Assembly: GCA_013399115.1 (NCBI GenBank)
Contig: VXAA01003991.1
Coordinates: forward strand, 628,754-692,753
From: Anseranas semipalmata
Taxonomy: Eukaryota > Chordata > Aves > Anseriformes > Anseranatidae
DNA length: 64,000 bases
Reading direction: 5' to 3'
Shown: in pieces, positions 35,421 through 46,600 of the stretch
Numbering within the stretch: the stretch's first letter is position 1
Layout of the letters: the number at the start of each line of letters is the position of its first letter
Made by a program: the position numbers and the translations under genes
The notes under the pieces: generated by a model
Database searches by the model: none
Told to the model about the DNA's origin: nothing
What the model saw: the letters and a program-made list of their open reading frames with translations, nothing else

Positions 35421-37218
35421 CTGAGAGTAAATGTGGATAGAATCATACTGATGTAAGTAAGCTATAACATATGGGCAAAAGGCATAATAGATATAGTAAA
35501 TTACATAGCCAAAATAACCACTCTGAAAACAGCAAGCAATTATGCACAATATGAACATTCTGCTCACAATTATACTATTTTATTCTGGGGTGGAGTTGAG
35601 CAGGTGATACCAGAAATAATGCCAACTACTTTCAATGTATATATGTCATCTAGTTAGAAAAACAAGGCTGTAAAACTGAGTCAGTGGTTAGGCCCATACG
35701 CTCCACCAACCATTTTAAGTTTTATTTTCCTTCATTGCCTCCTGACTGCTCAGAACTGGTAGTAACCAGTTTCAGTAATGCTGCCTGAAGCAGAGGCCGG
35801 AAAGCATGGGTGTTTGTTGTTGTTATTGGTGGTGGTGGTGGTGATTGGTTGGCTTGGTTTGGTATGGTTTGGTTTTTACTTAATTTCAGTTACCAGAAAG
35901 TGCTGAAGCTTAGAATTCTCAGGAGAATGCCTCTGGCCTTTTACAGAGATTGATCTGAGAAATCTGTTTCTGTTCAGTTCTCTTTCTAGGGTCAGCTATT
36001 AGCCCAGCCCTAAAGCCCATCTGGGATGGGAGAGGACTATGGATAGAAAAAGAACAAGGAAAAAAACTTTCTATAGGGCACAGCATGAAAAGGAAGGGTG
36101 TGAGGGTTATAGGATTTAACGTGAGTAACAAGAAACCCAGCAGGGACCCCAACAGCATGCCCAGCTCCTCAAAGGTGTGCACGGAGCTGGGGACAATGCT
36201 CAGGAATGCTCTAACCAGGATGTTGGAGGACACAAGACGGTCACCAGGACCACAGCCTCTAACTTCCCCTTCCCTGTGGCCTGGATGGCCAGGAGGAGGT
36301 TCCCCAAATTGGTGGTATCTATGATAGTGTGGCTATATAAAAAATGTTAGGGAAAAAGTATAGCCAAAAGTGTAATAAGATGATTAGACCTTAAACGGAG
36401 CTTAACCTTATGTCCTTGTTTTGATTTTTAAAAATTGAATTTTGCCTCAGTACTTCAAGTCCTAGGCAGGCAAGGAAGTTCTTTGACTTTGGAGAACGAA
36501 TTAAATTATATCATCACAAAAATCAGAAGAATTGGAGGTAGAAGAAGGGTAATTTTAAGAACTCCTGCAATAGAAGTTACTTGTTTTAATATGTACCTTA
36601 TAATTTCAAAAGAAGAAAAAGGTTAACATTCTGGAGAAGGAAGTGATTGTTGAATGATCTCTCATTCTCCAACTGTAGGCTGAAGAGTGGAAGAGGTATG
36701 AAAGTATGAGATCTTACACTAATCATCTTTAATGTCCCTCTAAAGTCATCTTACAAAACTAAGAGAGATATATCTCCTACTTATCCAAGCAAAAAGCAAG
36801 GAGAAAGAAGCACTTATGTAAAAAAAGAAAAAAAAAATACTTGTTTTTATTGTTTTTTTTCTTATAACTTTAAAAAGCAGACTGTAAGGCCAGCCCAGTT
36901 TTACTAATTTTCTTTGGAAGAGGTTATTCTTTCCTCTGAGTTAACGTACTAAAATATGCTTTTCAGCTTTCTGATATTTTGCTACCCGTGAGGACTGTTC
37001 AGAAAGTAAAACAATATTTGGTAAATACCATGAGGAAGGTTTGAAAATAGCCCTCTTACTGTTCAGTTTGCTCAAATTTAGTTGATAGATTAATTTATCT
37101 TTTCATACAAAATCTACACACTTTTTTCTGAAACAAATTAGTATCTTTGCTAAGTAAGTGTCACCTGGTAATTTCTTTCCACTTTGGTTTGAAATATTTA
37201 AAGTGTAGCTCCACTCAC
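35421..37218 (-). other. Hyaluronidase intron, second part
   Basis: Contains the GGT/TTG-rich tract at 35811-35876 and a somewhat GC-richer stretch at 35.9-36.3 kb without a recognisable gene. Confidence 0.8.
35811..35876 (+). repeat. (TTG)/(GGT)/(GGTTT) low-complexity tract
   Basis: Runs of TTG, five GGT units, then TTGGTTTGGT-type repeats. Confidence 0.85.
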
Positions 37219-38187
37219 CTGAGAGAGATACTCCTCGTAGACATCTGTGAATACTGGACGTGTATATACAAAAACTGGAAGGGGATGAGTAGAATTAGAG
37301 ACGTATGAAATTCTAATGGCTTCTTGAACTCTGTTGCGAACAAAGAGTTGGGCATTTCTGGAAGATCTTAAGGCTGTCTCTAGATAGACAGATGGATAAA
37401 GTGCTGTGCTTTTCTCCCACAACCAATTAAGCTCATTATTTCTTGCTATTTCAATATCTAAACAAGTTCCCGTATAATTATGTGGGTTTTGTTTGTAATC
37501 ATAGTTATAACAGTCCGGGTAAAGGTAGTATCCCCATAGACGATTTGGCTTCATTGCTATGCCCAGCTTCAAAGATTCCAACATAATAGATTTTGCTGCA
37601 GCTTCAAATTCCATTTTAGCTATAGTCCTGGCTTCGGCTTCTGATAGACTTAGGTCTCTCTGCTGAACCAGTTCAATGGATTCCTGTCTATAGATGTCTT
37701 TTGATCCCCAATTCCTTATCCACACAGGTCTCCAGTTTTCCCAGTCAATGACAGCCAATCCAAACTGTTCATCTGAAGGGATATAGAACTGGATGTCCTC
37801 TTTGGCTTTTTTTAAATGATTCTCCAGCAGCAAGAGTTGGGGGAGTCCTCCATTGAATGCCTCTCCTGTGACTTCATTTTTGTAAGGATAGTAACCAAGC
37901 CTGTCTGGATAGAATAGAGTGATGTTTTGCCCAATGGATGTCTTCAATGTGCTTCCAATGAGAGAAAAAAATGTCATATCCAGGTGCACTCCAGTCCTTT
38001 CAGTACAAAGTTCTGTGGGAGCATTCCAGATAGAAAGGAAAGGTGAATTAGAAATAAGTGGACGAGCTCTTATGTTCAGAGATGAGCAGCAAGAAACTAG
38101 AAGAGTGGTGAAAACCATGCCAGGTGTTATGGGATACGTACAAGTAACACAGATACCAAAATTTTGTATTTGTCTTAGAGTTTCCAT
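37219..38187 (-). CDS. SPAM1: Hyaluronidase, first coding exon (residues 1-323)
   Basis: The donor is CTCTCAG|GTGAGT. I chose the ATG at 38187 (METLRQIQNF), in the context ACAATGG. A good acceptor (TTTAATTTTTGTCAG) lies just upstream at 38222, and the resulting leader puts the first mature residues LNIRARP at nearly the same distance from Met as LNFRAPP in human PH-20. An in-frame ATG at 38289 would add 34 residues but lies upstream of that acceptor. The exon shows WNAPTELC, FYPDRLGYYP, NGGLPQ, the catalytic FGLAVIDWENWRP, WGYYLYPDCYN and STALYPSVYLE. Residue 268, equivalent to the specificity position Cys263 of human HYAL4, is Tyr as in PH-20. N-glycosylation sequons are at residues 88, 237 and 298. 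Confidence 0.93.
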
Positions 38188-38221
38188 TGTAACATGTGCA
38201 ATGGCATTAGGTGCTTCTGAT

Positions 38222-39369
38222 CTGACAAAAATTAAATGCTTTCTGGGTGTTGAGAAGTTTGGTAGTCTGTCAGAAGCTTTACCATACAATCTGTTTCTTC
38301 AGATTAAAGCTCTTAAGTAATATTCCTGAGGTGCAAAATCGGCATGTCCTTTATGCAAGGTTCTCTACCATTTCAGACTGCAGGAAAACTTTCAACAATG
38401 TCTAAGACCTAATGCAGAAAAAAAAAAAAAAGAAACAAAAGTAGATAAAGTAAGGGGTGATAAATCTTTGTTTTCTAACTGTGTAACAAATACCATTTGT
38501 GGTTTTGAATATATTGTCATCTTTGAGTAAAACCCCCTCTTGAAGGAGAAGCACAATGTAGAATCATAGAGGAAATAAACTACATAAGAACAGATATAAA
38601 ATTGTCAGTGAAATGGTACCTGGTGGGTTGTGGATCAGAATGATTATGCTTGGTAGTAGTTTTGATTGTGGCTGTGACTGATGTCTGTAAACATGAGCAG
38701 TCTCACAATGTCTTCTCTTAATCAACAGTAATCTATAAGTAATACTTCTCACCTAACTCAAAGTTCTAGGTCTTAATTGATTAATTGTACAGAGCACTTA
38801 AGGGAAGATCCAGGATAACACGAAATTGGAACCCGAACTATGGCACACATCCAAGAAAACAATCCATATAAGCTCATTTAACTCAGTGAGGTATCTGAGA
38901 TATGATAGGCACTCCATCTTCTGCCCAGGAGTTTTTACACAGGTTCAAAAGCCGTGTATCATCTTGGCATATGGCCATCTATATGTTGCTTGAGGCCATT
39001 TGAGATTTACAGATCAAGTGACCCAAAGGCCAAGTCTGCCCAGGAATGTAATTCATTAGGAAAGCTGAGGTCATCCATATGTACACAGTGAGCAGTCACA
39101 CTTTTATTCAAGAACATAATGGTAGTGGTGGTAGGCATGGTGTGGTCATCATCAACTTTTACTTAGTAGCCCGACTGCTAAAGCATTCCTCTGTGCAGTA
39201 ACTCACCTGAATCTACTTGCCTCCTGATTTTGAGACAGTTCAAATCTGGATCTGTCGCTTCCCATGGCAGCCTCATGATTAGGCCATAGAGTATCTAAGG
39301 CATGTAAAAGCATGGAGGAAAATACCAGAGGCACAATGAAGTGGGCCACAGTGTGGCTGGGAATGCCCA
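38222..39369. other. Upstream flank of the hyaluronidase coding exons
   Basis: Probably holds the 5' untranslated exon(s) and promoter of the hyaluronidase gene, but none can be defined. There is no CpG island, in contrast to the ARL8-like promoter, which suits tissue-restricted expression. Confidence 0.4.
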
Positions 39370-40670
39370 TCTTTCAGATAATTAATGAAGATATTAAAGA
39401 ATATTGGACCCAGTGTGTGTCACCAGAAACAGGCCCCCAGCTGGACTTCCTGGCACTGATCACAGCCCTTTGAGCCTGGCAGTTCAGGTAGTTTTCAGCT
39501 TCACTGTCCATGTGTCTAGCCTGTACTTCATCAGTGAGAATGCTATGGGATACAATGTTGAAAGCCTTACTAAAATCAAGATGAACAATATCCACTGCTC
39601 TCCCCTTGTCCACGAAGCCAGTCATCTCATTACAGAAGGTGATCAGGTTGGTCAGGCATGATTTCCCCTTTGTAAATCTGTGCTGTTTCCAATCACCTTC
39701 TAGTCCTTAATCCCAGGGGTCAAGGTGAGGCTGGGTTGAGTAGCCTGTAGTTCCCTGGATCTTTGTTTTTGTCCTTCTTGAAGATAGGAGTGACATTTAC
39801 TTTCTTCCAGTCCTCAGAACCCTCCCCCAGTCACCTTGACCTTTTGAAGATTATCAAGTGTGGCCTTGCAATGACACGAGCCAGCTCCTTCAGCACTCAT
39901 GGGCACATACCATTCTATCCTATAGGCTTGCATATGGCCAGTTTGTTTAAATGTTTCCTGATGTGGTCCTCCTCCACTGAGGGTGAGTCTTCCTTGCTCC
40001 AGTCTTTCCTACGGTTCTAAGGAGCCTGGGATCTCAGAAGGCCAGTCTTTCCAGTAAGGACTGAGGTGGAGAATGCACAGAGTATCTTGGCCTTTTCCAT
40101 GTCCTTTGCTACCAGATCTCCTGCCTCATTCAGCAGTGTACCCACATTTTTACTTGTCTTTCTTCTGCAGCTGATAGACCTGTTGAAGCTCTTCATGTTG
40201 CCCTTCACATCTCTTGCCAGATTCAACTCCAGATAGGTTTTGCCTTTCTTAACCCTGTCCTTACACACTCAGACAGTATCCCTGCTTCCACCTCATGTGT
40301 GCTTCTTTTTCAGGTTTGAGCTTTGTCAAAACTCCTTGTTCATTCATGCAGGCCTGCTCTTAGCTTGCTTTCCTGCATGTGAGGATGGACTATTCTTGAA
40401 CTTGGAGGTGATTCTTGAAGATTAAACAGCTGTCCTGGACCCCTCTTCTCTCCAGGACTGTCTAAGAGGATGTTTCCAAGGCAATCTTTGAGAAGGCCTA
40501 AGTCTGTTCTCCTGAAGTCAGTGGTTGTGGTCCTGCCGTTTGCCTTGTTCCCACTTTTCAGGATCCTAAACTCTACCATGTCATGGTCACTGCAGCCAAG
40601 ACTGACCCCAGCCTTCACCTTCCTGGTTTGTAACTCTGAGGTCCAACAGAGCGTCTCTCCTTGCTGGCTC
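39370..40670 (-). mobile_element. CR1 LINE fragment: endonuclease end to mid reverse transcriptase
   Basis: Read on the minus strand, the pieces appear in CR1 ORF2 order: LGCSDHDMVEFRIL (about 40.6 kb), DFRRTDLGLL, YLELNLARDVKGNMKSFN (about 40.2 kb), VGTLLNEAGDLVAKDMEKA, and DIVHLDFSKAFNIVSHSILT (about 39.6 kb). Similarity ends just before the FADD block near 39.37 kb. Stops and frameshifts break it repeatedly. The 3' end is absent, unusual for a family that normally retains it, so a later deletion or rearrangement is likely. Confidence 0.9.
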
Positions 40671-40689
40671 CTACGTTAACCAAAGTGAC

Positions 40690-43600
40690 GTTTCCTTACA
40701 TGGTACAAACTGAGACTTCCAGGGCAAAATAAAATAATTCCAGAGAGAAATTCTGGACAAAAATATTTTCTACTTATGCAAATACATCTTAATAAAATGA
40801 GATTAAATAATCACACATAAAGGATAGTGATCCTTTATATAATAGGCTGTGTCATAACAAAGTGGGATGACCTCAAAAAAGGAGTTGTAGGAGTAGTTCA
40901 GCTTTTACTGTGCCTCTGACTCTGGTTATGAAAGATTTCTTGCCTCCATTGAAGTCAGAAAACTACAGGACAGAAATTTTTCTCTTTGTTCCTATAAGCT
41001 TTTTCATAAGTGGATTTCATTAACAGGCCATTGATAAAGAGATAAAGAGGAAAGCATCACTTTGAATACTGTATTTACTGATTTAGCTAGAACTCATTTA
41101 TTATTGGCTAATCTTGCAAAGTTTGGTTTAACATTGTTGGGAAATTGTTCTCCAAATCTTGCTGTAATGTTCTCTGCCGGGTATAAGCTAATAGATTCCT
41201 TTATGTGATAGCTTCCAGTTAAAAGGATTGCCTTTGGCCCAGCCTAACAATGACAGCCCTAATAAATGCTACTCTTTTCAGTCTCCTTGAATGTCAGTCT
41301 AAGCGAGCTGAGTAATAAAGCTGCTCTTGTCTTTGTCAAAAAGTCAATATCTTTACAATATATTAACACTAATTGCTCTGGGGCTATCTAACTAGAAGTA
41401 CATACTGATGGATCTAAATGCCCTTAGTCTAGGGAAATAGCTGCTGCTTTAGATTTTCTTGAATTTGGCATTTGTAAAGGTTATGTATTAGTGAAAATCA
41501 CAGGAATTTTCTTGGTTTAATTATTTTATCATTTTTCACAGCATAAACTGGACTGCAGAAGCACACATGGCTGAAAATACAAGTGTGCTCCCATATTTTG
41601 GTAGCTACACTGTCATAGAACTGGGCCACGTTATGCAACCCTGAAAAAAATGACCCACTTAGCCAAAACCAGTTAGAAAATAAAAGGGAGAAGAGTACTG
41701 TATGTACACTTGAACTTCACACAAATATTATGTACAACAACCTGATTATGTGTCCCATCAAAAATCATCGATTATGCTCTTTGGCTTATATTCAGGAAGT
41801 GTTAGAAGAATTCATCTTTTTTTTGTGTGTTTGTTTATGAAAATTAGACATGAGAATCCACGTTTAGCCTTGAAATAATTAGACATAACTTAGTCAAGTC
41901 AGGTCCACTTACATTAAAAATAAACTTAAGCCAATAAACACAACTAGTATCTGACATTCTTATGCTAAAAATCTTACTCACACTTATCAGATTTCAAGCA
42001 AAAGTCCGTACAATCTCACACGTTCCCTGTTTTAGTAAGAACACTGAGGAAGCTGGGGTGATCTTCATGACTTCCAAGGGAGAAAATGAGTGTTATTTAG
42101 CTATGGTACCTGGCTGAATAACAGCATGTAAGAACAGTTCTAAGCCTGAAATCATCGTTATAATTATCTATCATTTTAGATTATAGATAACATACTTTTC
42201 AAGTACTTATTAGCTGTTTCTTGCATTGCAAACAACATGTATGTTATTGCATATTAACTAATGACATCAAATAATAACAGAAAATACTGATATGAAAATC
42301 AGCCGGTGTCTTTTCACCCTCTTGAGGACAATACAGATAGAAGTTTGCACGTGGAACTGCTTTTTTGATGAAGGAATGCTTGTCTTTAAATCACTGTAAA
42401 TCTGTGGTAGAAAAGATGTGGTTAAATATGCAGATGAGGCCAGAATATTGCATACTTAGTTCCTATTCTTTCATTTTCGTTATAAGAACTACTTAGGTTA
42501 GTGCGAAAATGTCTCCCAGTGTTATAGAGAAGATCTGGTGCTTGACACTGTAACGTTGTAAGTGCCTGGGACAATTTGCTTTGCATCTTCCCTTGTCTGA
42601 ACGCTATGAAAATATGAAGTTGTAAAAGATATCTGAAGACTCAACCCCAGCTTCGGTGAAGAGATCACCACTGAGTCTTAAGTAGAAAGAATTTGCCATG
42701 ACTCCTCAGAAGCAGAGGAACACACTAAGGATATGTTTAATTAAGTGTTAATGTATTTAAACTTGGAACCTGAAGTAGAATCCAAAGCTATTTTTTTTTT
42801 TTTTTTTTAGAAAAAAAGGTACCATCAATACCAATACAGTTCATAGACTCATTGTTCCCTGAAAGAGGATCAAAGCAGTTCACACTGTTAGCAGTTCACA
42901 CTGTCAACATCTGTATTTTTAAGGGATCAGTAGAAAATGCCTGAGGATGTATTTGGCATTCCTTCTGCTGTGTCCTTGGGTGCCCCAGGTGGTGGTGTTG
43001 CAAGAAATGGCCCCACTCTCTTACAGTCTAGTCTGGAGGAGCCCTTTTTCTGGAAGAAGGGAACAGTATCGCTGCTGTGTTTGAAAGAACCAGCGCTGCT
43101 GGAACTGCAACCTAGAGAGGATTTAAACCCTCATACTCCTTTTAGAGGTGCATATCCTGGGCAAAAGGCTGTTTATTCATTACAGGCAGGTATCAGAGTC
43201 ATGAAACAGCTACAGAAGAAAGAGAAGAATAATCCTGCAATTGCATTGCACTCCCCACTTGCATCATTTTGGCGTTTCTAAAATAGAAGGCAATGATACT
43301 CAGTTAATGCAAAGACGCTCAGACATTGAGAGGATAACATTAACGCTTGTGAGGAATAGGAAGCTGCTCAGAAAGAAGGTGCAACTCTGTAAGCATGAAC
43401 CGTATGTGCTGCACAGCTGATGGCAAATTTAACCTGATCGAACATTAAGCATGAAGGATGGCCTTCGCATGGTAGGGTTTAGCCTCATTGTTAGAAATGT
43501 ATTAAGATGCACTTGTCTGTAAAGTCAGAATTTGGTAAGCATTTATTTTGACAATAGTTTCTAAAACTCCACCCTCACTTCAACATAATCTTCTCACTTG

Positions 43601-46600
43601 AATTACTACAACTGTAATGAGTCATTCAAGTTAAAAATGCCTCAGCCAAAAGGGAAGAGAGGGTTTTTTCTGACTAAGCACACGAACCAGCAAAACTGGC
43701 TAGTTTAGCCAGCGCAGATGATTTAAGAAATGCTTGTCAAACTACACCCCAGTGCTGCAGCTGTCCTTATCATCAATGACTGCCAAACCAGCTCTTTCAT
43801 GATTGCTTACTCCCATTCTTGAGTTCTGGTTTTGAGTACAGAGCAATGGTTGCATGAGGACCTGAAGCCTGAGAAAACCTCCAAACAAATTTCTGTGCTG
43901 ACATTCCCAGCTGAGAGGATTTTAGGTTGCCTGTGGAAGAAAAATGTCAGTGTTGTAAAGGTCAGTAGCTGAGCATCCAGCTTGTAGATAGCCTTCCTAT
44001 AAAAAAGTATATAAAAAGATTAACTAAAAAAGATAACTACTGTTTCATTATTTACATGCGATTCCGCTATATGTTTTTGTTAATATTTCCAACGATTTTT
44101 CATAGGCTTACCATGACTACTCCAGTGTTCCATGACTAATTTAAAATGTTAGAAAAACTCTATCCTCCTCTTCATTTCTCTTTTTTTTCTCTTGCAAGTT
44201 CTAATTCTCAATTGTGTAAAGTTCTGTAATATCCTAGCAGCCTGTTTATTGATGTTCTAATTTGGTTTTTAGTGAGTTAGCCAAATAAACTGTCTAAACA
44301 CATTTCCAAGAGTATTTGGAAATTTTCCTTTGCTGTATTGTGTATAATTAGGCTTGGCAAACCTCAAATTCTGTAATGACAGTTTCCATTGCAGAGGAAT
44401 CAAGGACAAGATAAGAGTCCATCACTTGTCACTTTGTGGAGAACTCTGTAGCAGGCTTTGAAAATATTAAAAATATGCACTACTAGTCAATATCATGTGA
44501 AAAAATATATATCTACCATTAAAAATGACTTAGTATAGAGCTAAGTAAGGAACAGATCAGTTTGGGAGCAGATTTGAATCACATTTCTGTACTACATTAC
44601 TACTACCCTAATGTAGAATATTGGGCAAATCACAGCCCCATTTTTAAAGGCAACCAGTGTTTTTCTTTGATCTGCTTTTAGTTAAATATTCTTCACTGTA
44701 TCACACTGAACCCTATTGAATAATTCTAATTGGAAGCCTTCAGAAAAAAAAAAAACACCCGTTTTCTCTGGTTTAGCCCATGTATTCAACCCACTTTTCC
44801 CTCTAACTGCCTGACAAGGTTGTAGGTGTAATTTTCATCGATTCCTCTATCCCATGGGGACACAGCTGAGGAAATTAAATAATCTTTGAATAGTTCCATA
44901 AAAATAATGCTTTGCAATTCCACCTAAGATGTCCAATGTCTTTTGCTTTGCTGTGGGATCTTGTATTTTGGCGTCATTTTAAACTCTTTTGGACAGCAGT
45001 TTTTGCAAGGGAGGTGTAGTGCAGATAGATAGCCATGTACTTGGAGTTGTAGTACAAAAACAGGCTTCCGAGGCAGTTTACTAGATCTTGCAAGTGAGCT
45101 CTTCCAAACAAGACAACGTTATGCCTACAAGTGTGTGGATGGTCTCAAAGGGAGCCAATAATCTGGAAAATTACAATACTCTATTAATAAACATGTATGT
45201 TCATCATCTCTCGTAGGAATATTATTTTGAAAACCAGGCATTTGAACGGAACAGACAAGCACATGATATTCTTTCCTTGTAAGCTTTCCATGCAGCACAG
45301 AATTATAACTACAGTACATTTCTTTGGTCAAAGCAGATGGCATTTCACATCAGTGTTAAGAATATTTTTCCCCTCAGTAAATCATTACCCTGTTCTAGTA
45401 ATTAATATGAAAAAATTGATCTACACTGTGGAAAAGTAGCTGTGCCTTTGAAAGAGGTGAGACTGTTCTCGACATCTCTGGAAGAGACAGAATAGGCTTT
45501 TGTTTAATTCCTTTTAAGTAATGCAGTATTAAAATCAACATAGCAGACAATCCAGAATGTGAAGCGGTTTCAGTCACAAAATTATGCCCTTTTCTGATAA
45601 AAGAGGAGCTTTCAGGAAGGATGGCAGTGGCTTTCCCTTTTAGAAGTAGTGGAGCAGATGTACCCCTGGAGTGAACCCGACCTGCATGGATGAAATTGTT
45701 CCCAGCTTTTTAGTAACAATGCTTTATAATTAGAGCAAGAAGAGGGAGAGGTAGGGGGGTCCTCAAGTGGGAATTAGCCATGGAAAAAAAATATTATTAA
45801 CCTCAGTACCAGTTTATATATTAACATCTGCCTTCACAGTGTGTGATTTCAAGTTCTCTTGTGTTATACCTGAATGCTCTCTCTTTTTATACTTCCTCTC
45901 CTGGGACTGTAATTCATTCTGTATTCCTTTCTCCCATATGACTGTATATAAATAAATATAATCTGAGGAAAATATGAAACTGCAGTAAAGAAATGAACCT
46001 TCCCACAAGAATAATTTCTCTTTCCTACTGTTTCCTGCTGTGTCCCTTTTCACCCTCTGTTTCTTCACAACCTCCCTAGTCTTTTGTTATTTTGATAAAC
46101 CTCCTAATACCAAGGAGCCAGTGTAATTGCCACCCATCCCTGGAGATAAGTGAGAGAGATGGGTAAGCAGATGTCAAAGTCTCAAAACAAAGGTGAGTAC
46201 AAAGCTATGCAGAACACTGGTGATTTATAAAGGAGACATTAGCATTATCGAGCACTGTTTGGGGAAATGGTTATGCAAAGAACCAACAGTTTCAGCTGAA
46301 AAGAAAAAGGAGCGCAGTTGGACCTGCCTGAGCAAGCACATTAGCATAACCCTTAGAGAAAGCGTAAGGTAAAGGATTTACAGTAAGGGAGCTGGAAAAC
46401 AGAGGCTTGCAGCTCTCAGCAGACAATTTCTGTTTCTTTGGATCTGCCAGTGCTAGAGAGGCAGAAGCTTGTATGGTTCTTAGAGCCCAACAGCTAGGGT
46501 ACCTGGCCTCATCATCAGTTTTTCTTCTAACTGAAATAATCTGCAAACTTACAAATTCTGGCTAAACAGCGAAGTTAAGAGACATAATGAACTTCACCGT

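Larger units (their letters stand above)
32853..38187 (-). other. SPAM1: Hyaluronidase gene, PH-20/HYAL4 type (complete coding region)
   Basis: Three coding exons of 969, 90 and 660 nt join in frame into 572 residues. The product is a glycosyl hydrolase family 56 endo-beta-N-acetylhexosaminidase that cleaves hyaluronan, probably at the cell surface or in the secretory route. Order: signal peptide (about 1-36), catalytic barrel (about 45-375) with Asp148 and Glu150 in VIDWE, EGF-like Cys-rich part (about 380-470), a Ser/Thr/Asn-rich linker (about 470-550), and a hydrophobic tail (about 556-572) typical of GPI attachment. Human PH-20 is 509 residues; the extra length is in the linker. The C-terminal part is closest to PH-20, while the 90-nt exon ([20 protein letters not shown]) is closer to HYAL4. 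It could therefore be named HYAL4-like. No stop or frameshift is seen. Confidence 0.93.

Noticed and set aside
38188..38289. In-frame ATG at 38289 as the hyaluronidase start
   Set aside because: It lies upstream of a strong acceptor at 38222 and would put 34 non-signal-like residues before the conserved leader. The ATG at 38187 gives the PH-20-like leader length.
42937..43281. 114-codon plus-strand frame
   Set aside because: No known domain and no splice or promoter context; length is within chance expectation for this window.
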